DNA of 64,000 nucleotides from Vitis vinifera (taxonomy: Eukaryota; Streptophyta; Magnoliopsida; Vitales; Vitaceae), in contig NC_081812.1 in the NCBI RefSeq assembly GCF_030704535.1, positions 17,865,501 to 17,929,500 of the forward strand. Direction: 5' to 3'. This document shows, piece after piece, positions 12,370 to 22,559 of this stretch. A model generated the notes under the pieces. That model did not search any database. It was given only the letters and a program-made list of their open reading frames with translations, and was not told where the DNA came from. Made by a program: the position numbers and the translations under genes. Within the stretch, counting starts at the first letter, position 1. Each line of letters opens with the position of its first letter.

Positions 12370-14427
12370 ATGTCTTTGTATCTTGGTAATCTATCATCTC
12401 ACATTCGCAGAGATGATCTTGAACGTGTTTTCTGGAGGTTTGGGCGATGTAATATACAGTTGAAAGATGGATATGGCTTTGCAGTTTATGACTTCCCTGC
12501 TAATGCGGACAAAGCTATGAGAGCAATGAGAGGAAAGAACATTTGTGGGGAGCGAATATCTCTAACATGGTCGAATAAACAGCCTAGAGGTTTTCAAAGA
12601 GGTGCAAGATCATATGAGCTGCAACGTGGAAGGATTTCTAACAGAAAATTGGGTTCTAAAAGTCAACGAGGTTATAAAGTGGGTGTTAAAAAACTAGATA
12701 GGGATGGATATAGGTCTGATGCTGTTGAGATGCTTGATGAAGAGAGAAGCTACAATCAAGACAATATCAAAGATTATGGAGAAGAAAATCATCACAATGC
12801 TGGTGAAAATTTGTCGTATGAAGGTGGTAGCATAGAGCCTGATGCAGTGGACAATGATAGATGGGGTCAGCATGTTGGCAACCTGTCAAATGGCAATGGG
12901 CTTGAAAATGGAATGGAATTTGACAGGTATGAACCTTATCATGGTGAGGACAGGAGCAATGAAGATGACAATATTCAGATGACCTATTCTGGTGGCTCTC
13001 CTACTCTTAGAAGCACTCAAGAGAAAACAGGGAGAGAGCAGATTGGTGATGCAATTTTGCTCCCATCTAACATTCCAAAACCCCAACTGGCATGCTATCA
13101 TTGTGGCAGACCAGGTCACAAAATGCGGAACTGTCTGCAAGGAAATGCTTCTCAGAAGAAGTTCTCCAGGTTTGATCTTAAACGAAATGATGAAATCAAT
13201 CTTAGAGGTAGTGGTGGAGGTGAGCTGCCAAGGACTGGTTCCAAGCCCCATGAAAAGGGTCATTCAGGTAGTAGAGATACTATATCATTGAGGTGGCATA
13301 CAAATGATAGGAAGGCATCTGGTTCAGGAAAATATCGAAGGTTGATAAGGAGTGGAAGTTCTGCTGCAAGAAAGGAAAGTCATAGGACTCAGGGAAAGGA
13401 GTATGGAGGAAAGAAGCAAAGCAGGATGGAAACAGGAACTCCAAAAAGACATATCAAGAAAGCACGAACTTCAGTTTCACCTCCTATGCCTTCCGATTAT
13501 ACCACATCCAGATCATGTTCTCATTCAAAATCCTTGAAATCTATACCAGGGTGTAGTTCTCCTTCTAGATCAAGATCGGTTTCTTCGAAACATTTTCTGT
13601 CTTCTATTCCAAAATCCAGTTCAACATCACGGAATTCTAGGTCTGGATGTGCTAAGTCCAGGAGGTCAAGTTCTCCTACATCCCTGTCTTTGTCTGTCTC
13701 ACTTGGTAAGCCTTTGCTATCCTCTCCAAATAAGGTGGAGAGGAAGCTGAATGGCTCTTCTGTTGATGTCACTAATCCTGAATCCAAGGAGGTTTTGGCT
13801 GGGCAGGGACAACAGGTAGAAGGTGATGCAGGGTCAGAGAATTCTAAACAAGAAAATACAATGGCGGCAGTGGAAAATGAAAATGCAGTTTCATTCATCA
13901 AAATGGAAGATGATATGAACAAAAATCAACCTCAGCAGAGGGATGATCATGGAAACTGCATCCCATTGACATCAAATGAACTGAAAAATCCATGCACTGA
14001 GAAAGGTGCTTTTACTCCTACAATTTTGTCTCCTGAGAGTCTGAGAGAAACTGCAGAACTTCAAAATTCTGGTGCCTGGATGATGGAACATCTGTTAGCA
14101 CCAACCAAGAAGCCTGATTCAGAAGCTATGGCTGGTTCCTTTGCTGGTAATTCAACATGCATATCCTCGGAGGAGGTTTTCAAGATTCTGAAATACTATG
14201 GCCTGGAACACTCAGAAGACAATAAAATGCATTTACCTGTAGAGGATTACTTTGGTTCTGCTCGCCTGTGGCCTTGGGAGATCATTTATTACAGGAGGCT
14301 GAAAAAGGGTCCTATTTCCACTGAGAACTATGACAGGCGGATTGCCCAGAATAGAGAATTTGGTATTGTTGATAAGTATATCAGAAGCAGCAGTGGCTGG
14401 GGAGAATTGGTTCAAGACAACGTTTGA
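12370..14427 (+). CDS. RRM and CCHC zinc-knuckle, S/R-rich RNA-binding protein
   Basis: 685-residue protein in a single coding exon. The open frame extends 20 codons further upstream, but the Met at 12370 follows a TTTCTGCAG acceptor directly and begins MSLYLGNL, so it is the better start. An RRM spans residues 1-70, with RNP2 LYLGNL (3-8) and RNP1 KDGYGFAVYDF (32-42). A CX2CX4HX4C knuckle uses C242, C245, H250 and C255. A Ser/Arg-rich segment covers about 377-443, followed by an acidic, low-complexity part. The last ~85 residues (EEVFKILKYYGL through WPWEIIYYRRLKKG to SSSGWGE) look like a folded conserved module whose function I do not know. The RRM, knuckle and RS order recalls RS2Z splicing factors, but the protein is about twice their length. 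A nuclear role in splicing or RNA processing is inferred. Confidence 0.9.
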   Translation: MSLYLGNLSSHIRRDDLERVFWRFGRCNIQLKDGYGFAVYDFPANADKAMRAMRGKNICGERISLTWSNKQPRGFQRGARSYELQRGRISNRKLGSKSQRGYKVGVKKLDRDGYRSDAVEMLDEERSYNQDNIKDYGEENHHNAGENLSYEGGSIEPDAVDNDRWGQHVGNLSNGNGLENGMEFDRYEPYHGEDRSNEDDNIQMTYSGGSPTLRSTQEKTGREQIGDAILLPSNIPKPQLACYHCGRPGHKMRNCLQGNASQKKFSRFDLKRNDEINLRGSGGGELPRTGSKPHEKGHSGSRDTISLRWHTNDRKASGSGKYRRLIRSGSSAARKESHRTQGKEYGGKKQSRMETGTPKRHIKKARTSVSPPMPSDYTTSRSCSHSKSLKSIPGCSSPSRSRSVSSKHFLSSIPKSSSTSRNSRSGCAKSRRSSSPTSLSLSVSLGKPLLSSPNKVERKLNGSSVDVTNPESKEVLAGQGQQVEGDAGSENSKQENTMAAVENENAVSFIKMEDDMNKNQPQQRDDHGNCIPLTSNELKNPCTEKGAFTPTILSPESLRETAELQNSGAWMMEHLLAPTKKPDSEAMAGSFAGNSTCISSEEVFKILKYYGLEHSEDNKMHLPVEDYFGSARLWPWEIIYYRRLKKGPISTENYDRRIAQNREFGIVDKYIRSSSGWGELVQDNV

Positions 14428-15439
14428 GTGGTTTTATCAGTAGATGTGTTTTGGTTCTTGTAGAACCCAAGCATGTTTGAATTCCTTTTGCTTGTTAGAC
14501 TGCTTTTCTTGAACATCACATGAAAGTTCTCTAGCAGAGCTCTCAGGATGAAGCTTTTACAGGTAAATTCACAAAATATGTTCAATTTTTTAATCTTTAA
14601 TGCAACTAAATTGCTGGAGTCTCTATAACCTCAATGAAATTTTGTTTGGTAAAGAATGTTTTTTATGCTTTAAAGAGGAGACAGTATGCTGGGTATTGGT
14701 TTTAGTTCCTTTGGAATGATAATGAATTTGTGAAAACAATTAGGTGTTGATCTAATGTGGCCCTTTTAATCTGAAAAATAAGTCAAAAAAGGAAAGGGAA
14801 AAAGTAAAAATCTTTGTTGTTGTTGTGATGCACTGCACACAGCATTCTTTATCGTTATGGCTGTCAAGCACCCTGACTCTCATGCTCCTGGGATTATGCA
14901 TCAAGTGTTGCTTTTTAACATCGTGAAACCCTCATAATGTGATCATTTTTTGAGACTTCATAACGTTGTGAAACCTTCATAATGTAATCTTTTAAAACTT
15001 CATCGTATTTTCCATATGTCATTGCTTCGTTGAGTGTTCCTCCTCCGAAGCTCTTGTTTCTGGATCTTGCCAGAATATATTTTACTTGATGCAGCGTTGC
15101 CATAAGAACATGATACCTACAGTTCCCCTGATCTTGACTGAAGAGAACATGTTTCAAACCTGATTGTAGCTTTATAACTTCTTCATGACAAGAAGAAACT
15201 ATTTTCAACTTCATTATTTGGCTAAAGCTGTATTGTGACATAAATTTCTGACATAGTATGTCATGATGGGTTGCTGGAAATCATATTATGTTTTGCACCA
15301 TGCTGCATGCATCTTGAAACCTTTTTCTTATTTCATTATCTGCTTACAGTAATTGAGTGGAGGAGCCTATTATTCTCCTCCAGATCCGGTTAGAAACAAG
15401 AATGGAATGATTTTCCCCTTAGGGAAATATAGAATTTCT
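14428..15439. other. 3' flank of the RRM gene
   Basis: This should contain the 3' UTR; no polyadenylation site was fixed. A short imperfect repeat of gtgaaac-ctcataatgt occurs near 14920 and 14968. No further gene is supported. Confidence 0.4.
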
Positions 15440-17055
15440 GATCAGTTTTTTTCTTTTTATGGATGGTCAAATAATAAGATTTTATAAGCAAGCACTAAAG
15501 AAATTGCATATCAAATGCACAACCAAAAAGGAGATAGCACAAAAAACAACTCCCTCTCTTAGAGAGAACCCAACCAATCAACAAAATCAATTAAAGACAT
15601 AGAACTTTTATATACATACAACTTCACCCACAAGAAGAGATTTCTAAGAAAAGAGCTTTTCCTCATTAACAAATGACCTATAAGACCTTTCTTTCCATAT
15701 TGTCTAAAAAATGCACAAACTTGCTAAACCTACTTATGTCTTCTTTCCTAAAGGATCCATGTCATTCTAACAGAGTCTCTCTAATTGTGATAGATAGATA
15801 GTGCCCAAGAAACACCAACCAAAGAGGAGCAATTGCTAAAGGACCCTTGTTCTGGCACAATCAAGGAGGATGTGATCAATGAATTCTTGATTCACTTTAC
15901 CAAAGAAAACATCTATTGACCAACGACCACCTTCTCCTTTGAAATTGATCTAGATTTAATACCCTTCTCCAACTAGCTTCCCATATGAAGAAATATGCTT
16001 TAGATCGAGTGTATGGATTCAAAATTACACCCATTGGAAAAGGAATTGAATTCCTCAATTCCAAGACAACATATAGAAACTTAACAAAAATGTGTCATTT
16101 CTTGAATCCATCCACACCACCTCATCCTCCCGTCTTTATTCACCAACATTCCTTGTAATCTAGAGAAGAATTGTTCTATGTTGTCCAATTCTCAATCATT
16201 CAAATGTCTAGAGAAGCAAAAATTTCAATGATCTCTTTAACCTTACTGGTCCCATAAATCCATCACCTATGCCTCTGGTTAGGCTAAAACATATAAAGAA
16301 GGGAAAGAAACAAACAAAGGCTTGTTTTTACACCACCTATCCTTCTAAAACTTCACAATCCTTTCAATTCCTCCTAAAAAAAGAGGTTCTACTATTAAAA
16401 GTGTCTTAATCATTTCTAATAGTTTTCCATAACCCATCCTCATACCCATCTCTCACTTTGCAAGATCACCACCCTCCTTCTTCCCTATATCTACTAGTTA
16501 TAACTTGTTTCTAGATACATCCCCCTTCATATGTGTATTGCCAACTCCACTTTAGAAGAGCCTCATTAAGTGAATAATGGCATCTAACACCTAAGCCCTC
16601 CTTACACTTATCCAAGCAGATGGTCAACCTCTTTAGTAAATGACCTTTTCTTTATAGCCCCACCTTCTTAGAGAAAATCTTTTTGAATCTTCTCAAGTTT
16701 CAATATGACTTTCATTGGAATATTAAGCAAAGAGAAAATATATGGGCAAATTGGATAATGTACTTTGGATCAAAGTAAGCCTTCCCATCTTTAGAGGTAT
16801 ATTGTCTTTTCCACATAGACAACTTTTTGCGAAATTACTTTTCCGCTCCATCCCAAACTACCATTGATATGAAGGGAGCATCCAATAAAAGGCTTTAGGT
16901 AAGTAGATGAAAGCTCACCTTCCCTACACCCAATTCATGGTTTCTCCCGCACATTATCCGCCCCTCCAATTGGAATCAACTCACTATTTTCTAAGTTACT
17001 TTTCAAACCCAAGATGGCCTCAAACCACATGAACAACCACACAATGAGACCTTTG
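15440..17055 (-). mobile_element. Decayed L1-type LINE, 3' part, antisense
   Basis: Read on the minus strand, broken frames give LINE reverse-transcriptase downstream motifs: MWFEAILGLKSNLENSELIP near 17032, then PIYFLSL.NIPMKVI, KDFLWEGG near 16660, and the C-terminal zf-RVT block with HILLDCARTRVL near 15860. A T-rich tract near 15446 on the plus strand marks the poly(A)-like 3' end. Several stops and frameshifts show that it is dead. The 5' end is missing, as is usual for LINE insertions. Confidence 0.8.
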
Positions 17056-17574
17056 AAAGGTCCATCCTCATCCTTGTGTATGAACCTACTAGGGTGCTAA
17101 TGAGTGTGATTGAAAGGACGATGGGGAATCTCTGAGGTCCATCCTGGTCCTTATAGATTTTTGGACTATGTTTGGTTTGGGCTGTAAGTATGTCTTCAAG
17201 AGACATGTACAAGAGCTACCTTGTATGGGGGCTCCTCTATTTAATGGGAACTTCAGTGGTGCAGGTTTTGATCCATCAGTGAAGTTGACAAGATTGTCAA
17301 AAGGGTTTCTGGAACTAGAAGGTGGTTTATTTTAGATTGACTTAAACCAGATATGCCAAAGTATTGAAGTTGGCACATTTGTGTGGATGTGATGAACTAT
17401 GAAATTTCAAGAATGAAATGAAGTATTAGCTGGCATTATTAAGTTGGGACATGAAAGCTGGTGGTTTGTCATTGCAAAAGTGTTTTCAAACTGTTTTCTT
17501 TTGATCTACTATTTGAATGAATCTTTTTAACAACAGAGTTTAGGATGTGAGGCATTGTTTTAATGTTTTAAAAA

Positions 17575-18130
17575 TTAGGCATAGATCACTAGCTGCATAA
17601 AACTTGGGATTGATTGAAAGCAGTGGGATTGTTCTCGATTTAATTTTTTATTTTACTTGTTATTAAGCTTGGATTGTTAACCTCTGATTGGATATCAAGA
17701 GTCAAGTGGGGAGAGAGATGGTTTGTTGTACTCTGAAGGTCATCATATGGTAATGGTTTTTGTTTTTTAACCTAATGCAATGAGTGAGGATGTTTCTGTA
17801 TATGTTGTTTGAGTGTAGACTCTTCTTTTGTCCTTACATCTGCTAATGAAAATTAGCAAATTAGGCATGGATCACATGGCTACATAAATCTTAGGATGAA
17901 AAGCAGCAGCAGACTATTTTAGACAGAATATTGTATGAGTTTTCTTAAGCATGAATTGTTTCAATCTGGAATGGGTGTTGAGAGTCAATGAGGGGGTTTG
18001 TCCTATCCTAAAAGTCATCACATAGTGACGATTTATGTTGTTTAACCTATGTAATTAATGGGGGTGCTTTTGTATTATGCACCTTTTGAATGTAGACTCT
18101 TCTTTTGTTCTCACATTTACTAGTTAAATG
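17575..18130 (+). repeat. Diverged tandem duplication, ~286-bp unit
   Basis: Copy A (17575-17860) and copy B (17861-about 18130) both begin ttaggcat(a/g)gatcac. They share, in the same order, tgcataaa/tacataaa, gcttggattg/gcatgaattg, aaggtcatca/aaagtcatca, ttgtttaacct/tttttaaccta and tgtagactcttcttttg. Neither copy codes for protein. Confidence 0.75.
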
Positions 18131-21087
18131 TCTTGTGTCAGATATTCTGATTGAGAAAGCGATGCCCCGATTTGTGGTTTTATGTTTCATGGTTTTTTCA
18201 TTTAACGATAACTTGGTGAAATTCCTTTTGTTGGAAGCTTTACAGATTGGTTGAATAGCAATATAACATGATTTGTCTTTCTTTTCATCCTCCCAAATTA
18301 CCAGCATTTATTTGATATGCTTTGTTTTGTCCCTCTTCTGTTATATTGTCTGGTCAATGCTGAAAGTCTGGGGCTTCCAAGCATGAATTTACAGATTCAA
18401 GCTTTGAGAGTAGCCACTTCATGCAAAAGAAAAAAAATGCTGGAAATTAGGACAATATTCAATTCATCCCCCTAGAACCACTTGGCTGGATCTGCGCTCT
18501 GTATTGGCTTTTGGTCTTTGATTTTGTCGTTTTTTCTTTTTCACATTCCCATATCTTGAAGATTGTTAGTTCCTCTTGTTCCATTTGCTACTTTACTCCA
18601 ATAGGATATGAATTGTATGCCTTGCGAAGTGAGTATTCAACTTGGGGTTCTGTTACTGGGTCTCTGTTTCACTTGGTTCCTCAAATTCTTTTTGCTATTT
18701 TCCTCAGACCTTGAGCATTCACATCTAATGGATAATCTCATCTGAAATTAGTTAGATTTTCTGAGCTCAAGTAGATACACTGACTAAATGATTGCACACC
18801 TCCACTGTTCCAATTTATGAGGCTCTCGCCAAAGAGAGATGTTGTGTCAACACAACTCTCCCGCTCCTAATCATCTGGTCCTTAAAAACCAAAAATTAAA
18901 AAAATTTTAAAGAAGGAAGAAACTTTTGGTCAATTCCCTAGTGTCGGTATCTTTCAAACATGATATGTAACGCAAATATGCATGCATGACGCGTGTATGC
19001 ACCCAGAGGGTCAAAGAGAGTGCCAATAGTACATTAGTGTGTGACCCATTTTGATGCCATTTATAGAGCGCCATGGCATGGATCATAGATCGACTGCGCT
19101 TTATAATTGAAGGGTGATGATGATAGGTACCAAGTATTTGAATGTTGAATGCTGTGTGAATATATGAATAGATATTATCCATATTTGGTGAAGGGGGGAT
19201 AATGGATGTCATCAGATTCTGAGAGTGCTATTTATTCTGTAATTATCTTGGACTTAGATCTTCCATTGCTGAGAGAATTTAATGGCTTCATTTTTATCTT
19301 TAGAGCTTTTTAGCAAAGGTTCCGTGTGCCAGCAGCCTGCATCTAAGCTTTTGCATGAGAACATGTTGGACCCATATCCTTGAATGGAAAATTAGTTGAC
19401 AACATATCCATTTTTTTCCAGGTATTTACTATTCAAAGTGTTTGTAACTAGGGAGATAACAAATGAAATATGTAAGAGGGTCAAAAGAACTGTTGATCCT
19501 TGTTCCCAAGTTGGTAACCATCAGATGAAGGTGGATTTAATTCATTGATGTTCCTCCTCCCAAAACCGACCCCCAACAAGGCCCACAGCCACAAATAGTG
19601 GTTTTCAGTTCTTGCCCCACGTTAATTGCGTGGAACCGTTTCCCCCTTTTCCCTTGAGCAGTCAGCATGGGCTGCGTCATTCTCCTGGGTTCTTAGGTTG
19701 AGTTTGCTTCAACAATACACTGTTACTAAAGCAATTTTCAGACAACATAAGTTGGAACACCTGGACCATTCTTTCCCCCTATTAACCTTTTTATTTTTAT
19801 GTTTCTTGGAAATTTTTTTTTGCGGATTCTTGGCCTTCAAGTGGGAATGGTGGTGAGCTTTTTTTTTTAATCCCCTGTGCTTTTGAATGCAAAATTTCAA
19901 AGGCTAGTAGTAATGAGAGTGAGAGGGAGTGGTAGGTGCATGTGTGTGAGTTAAGGAATGGGGTTGGAAAGAAGGAAAAAGAGTAAAAACAGAATTGAAT
20001 ATGAGAACATGGAGAGGTAGAGGTGAGGTTGCCCAAATAGAGAATGGCAACAGAAGATGGCATTTAGTGACGAGAGAGTGAAAGAAAGGCAAAGATGGGA
20101 AGAAGATGAAGAAGAGGGCCAAAGGTGGAATTAAATTTGTATTTATCATCTGACGTAATACCCTCATTATTCTCAACCGTCTCAATTACTCTTTCATTTA
20201 TTTGTTTTTAATGGTTTCTCAATCTAAAATACTCCCTTTTTTTCAATGCTCGAACTACCCAACCCCTATCCCTTCCCTTCCTCCTTTATTTTCCTTCATT
20301 ACCCTTCCTTTTCTTTCTATCCCAGCTTCAATACTGCTTTCCATCTTAATGTTTTTGTACAACATCTCACCCCAAAATATTTCCTTGGTTTTTAGGTGTG
20401 TACTACTCCATTGAAGGCGCCTTTTCATTGACAACTTCTCAAGCCCACTATATAACTTAGCTTTTCTTTCAAGTTCCATGGCCATCTGAATTTCGAGTTG
20501 GCTTGGCTTGGCTTCCTTCCTTGTTGGTGGGTGTGGATCATTTTTGTTTCAAGTGGTCAAGTCGATTATTTGCCCCACACGTCCAGGGTAGTGGGCCCGA
20601 AGTCAACTCCTCGCATTCTTAGTTCTCAGTTCTCACAAACTCAGTTTTTTTCCCATGTTGTTCCCCTTAAAAAAGCTGCTTTCTAGGACACACAATATAC
20701 TTTCTTCCCCCCACCCTTTTTTTTTGGCCTAATGTCACTGGTTTTCCATTTTTTTTTCTTGTGTATCAATGAGGGTAATTTGGGGACCATGTGTTCCATA
20801 TATTTTAATTATTAGCAGTTTGACCACTGGTTGTAAGGTCCAATGTGGCATGATGTGAAGTGTGAAGGGCAAGAGCGAGCAACGGAAATGGAAAATGAAA
20901 AGCAGAAGCTACCCAACAATTTGATAAGAAAATTTGGGCAGTTGCAGTTAGCCCCGTTTACATTGACTGAAGAGGGAGGGAAAGAGAAGAACCCCAGGGG
21001 GAGCAGGAACATCAACGCTGCCACTCTACCGATATTACCCATATTCTATGGTTAAAAATAAAGCAGAAACCCATTAAGATAAAAAGA
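18131..21087. other. Intergenic region between the RRM gene and the GIR1-type gene
   Basis: No protein or RNA gene is supported. Many short open frames lie here on both strands, but none has recognisable composition. Pyrimidine-rich stretches occur at 19770-19870 and 20210-20380. Two small palindromes were seen: around 18836-18861 (tgttgtgt/acacaac) and 19617-19633 (ccacg...cgtgg). Confidence 0.4.
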
Positions 21088-21172
21088 GGTAGTGCTATTT
21101 GCGCTCCACCTTTTTTTATGCACGGTTTTTTTAATTTCCATGCGGTTAAAGTGGAGCGCCAATAGCACTGCC
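21088..21172. repeat. 85-bp hairpin (mini-MITE) in the 3' flank of the GIR1-type gene
   Basis: The left arm ggtagtgctatttgcgctcc (from 21088) pairs with the right arm ggagcgccaatagcactgcc (ending 21172), with one or two mismatches over about 25 bp. The loop is about 30 bp. It lies 120-200 bp past the stop of the minus-strand gene, so the transcript could carry it in the 3' UTR. Confidence 0.75.
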
Positions 21173-21290
21173 TAGTACTAACGGAAAATAGAGGAAAAAA
21201 GGGAAAAAAAAAAAAGAAGAAAGAAAAAAAACTGACTGACTGTAACATAAGTCCTAGGAAGTGCAGCATCATCAGAAGAAGCTTTCTGCT

Positions 21291-21653
21291 CTAACCCTTC
21301 TTTGTCTTCTTGGTGGTGCTGGTGGCGGTGGAGCTGGTGGTCGTGGCGTTGTTGTTATCATGGAGGAAATCAAGCAAAACAGTGCTCTTGCATTTGGGAC
21401 ATTTGGGGTCATCCTCTGAAAGCATCACATACATGAGGCAGCGCGGGCACCCCACCAGCACCATGGATGTGGCTTCCGGGCTGTTTGAGTATCGGAGAGT
21501 CTCGTCCTGGTTGAGCTCCGACGACACGCACGAGCTTGGCGGTGATGTCGGTGACAACGTCGCCGATCGGCTCGGTGATTCGGCGTGGCGGTTGGCCCTT
21601 GGCGGCGATAGGTTCAGCTTCAAGTCGAGTTTCGGACCGTTCCTGCGGCTCAT
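21291..21653 (-). CDS. GIR1: GIR1-type EAR-motif transcriptional repressor adaptor
   Basis: 120-residue plant-specific protein matching the GL2-INTERACTING REPRESSOR family. In Arabidopsis these bridge GLABRA2 to TOPLESS co-repressors in root-hair and epidermal control (family knowledge). The N-terminus MSRRNGPKLDLKLNLSPP carries an LxLxL EAR motif at about residues 9-15. A Ser/Pro-rich linker covers 23-60. The conserved core MVLVGCPRCLMYVMLSEDDP holds the first Cys pair (C69, C72), and CPKC the second (C85, C88), forming a small zinc-binding module. The tail is Asn/Thr/Ser/Lys-rich. The frame is open far upstream, but MSRRNGPK at 21653 is the family start and upstream residues are low-complexity leader. 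Probably nuclear. GIR1 rather than GIR2 is chosen because a TLDc gene is the neighbour. Confidence 0.9.
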   Translation of the reverse strand: MSRRNGPKLDLKLNLSPPRANRHAESPSRSATLSPTSPPSSCVSSELNQDETLRYSNSPEATSMVLVGCPRCLMYVMLSEDDPKCPKCKSTVLLDFLHDNNNATTTSSTATSTTKKTKKG

Positions 21654-21682
21654 CCTTGTGGCGTCTCCCAAGTACCTCTTGC

Positions 21683-21811
21683 CTGTATTGTTAGAATAAT
21701 AAATCCCCACCTGTCCCAAAGAAATACATAGTTGAAATAACAATTGAATTATACTGAAATAGGGTTGATCTTGTAATAAAGATGATTTGATAGGATTGTG
21801 ATCACATGTAC
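21683..21811 (-). other. Probable 5' UTR intron of the GIR1-type gene
   Basis: On the minus strand a donor CTCAAG|GTACATG at 21811 and an acceptor CAATACAG ending at 21683 would remove 129 bp from the leader, 29 bp before the ATG. A competing acceptor GGGACAG lies slightly upstream. Predicted from sequence only. Confidence 0.5.
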
Positions 21812-22457
21812 CTTGAGGCAGAGGGTGCCTTTCCCAACCAAAAGGGAGAGCAGGAGGAGGAGGGGAAGGAAGAGTAGGAGTAGGAGTAGAAGGAAAAGGG
21901 TCTTGTAATTGAATATGAGCGGATGAAGAGAGGAAGTGGTATGAATGGAAGAGATGAACAGTGAGAGCGACTAGCCGGGCTAGCCTTGTGCTGAGGACTA
22001 TACTATGGGCACCGCCGGTAGCTCCTGCAGCACCAGCATGGCCTTGTTGGTGGTGGTTTTGAAGCTGCAAGGGCATTATATAATGGGGAAATTGAAGGGA
22101 GAGAGATGGGTTTTCTTTAAAGCTTAATTTAATTAGAGGCAGAGGTGGAGGGTATAGAGAGAGAGAGAGAGAGAGAGTGAGAATTGAATTGAAGAATTGG
22201 TAGGGGAGGAGTGTAAATTGAGGTGTAAATTGGGGAGCAGGAAATGTATTAATTGTTGGAAAAAATCCCAAGAAGTATGCAGAAGGAGGAAAATTGCAGT
22301 AAATATTTCAATTACAAAGCGCAGGAGGTCTTCATTCATTGCTTAAAGAGTCGGTGTTTAAGTGTGTGTGAGAACAATACAAACTCAGCAAAACCCCAAC
22401 AGCTTTTAAAGCTAAACCCATTTTAAAAATCCCAACACCAACCCAAAAATAATAACA

Positions 22458-22471
22458 TTCAATACTCTCTC

Positions 22472-22511
<40 letters not shown>

Positions 22512-22536
22512 CCTCCCTCCCTCTCTCTCTCTCTCA
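22458..22536 (-). promoter_or_regulatory. Long (GA)n/(CT)n tract at the GIR1-type gene 5' end
   Basis: About 75 bp of almost pure ct dinucleotides, read as (GA)n on the coding strand. A second shorter GA tract lies at 22157-22178. GA repeats at plant promoters and leaders recruit BBR/BPC GAGA-binding proteins (family knowledge). Here the tract probably sits in the leader or core promoter. Confidence 0.55.
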
Positions 22537-22559
22537 TTACCTCTGTATCAATTGTTTTC

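Noticed and set aside
13521..13922. 133-codon minus-strand open frame opposite the RRM gene
   Set aside because: An acidic/Ser-rich shadow of the S/R-rich coding segment with no independent start context.
21654..22271. N-terminal extension of the GIR1-type frame by about 206 codons
   Set aside because: The extension is low-complexity Leu/Ser/Pro from GA/CT repeats, crosses a likely leader intron, and the family starts at MSRRNGPK.
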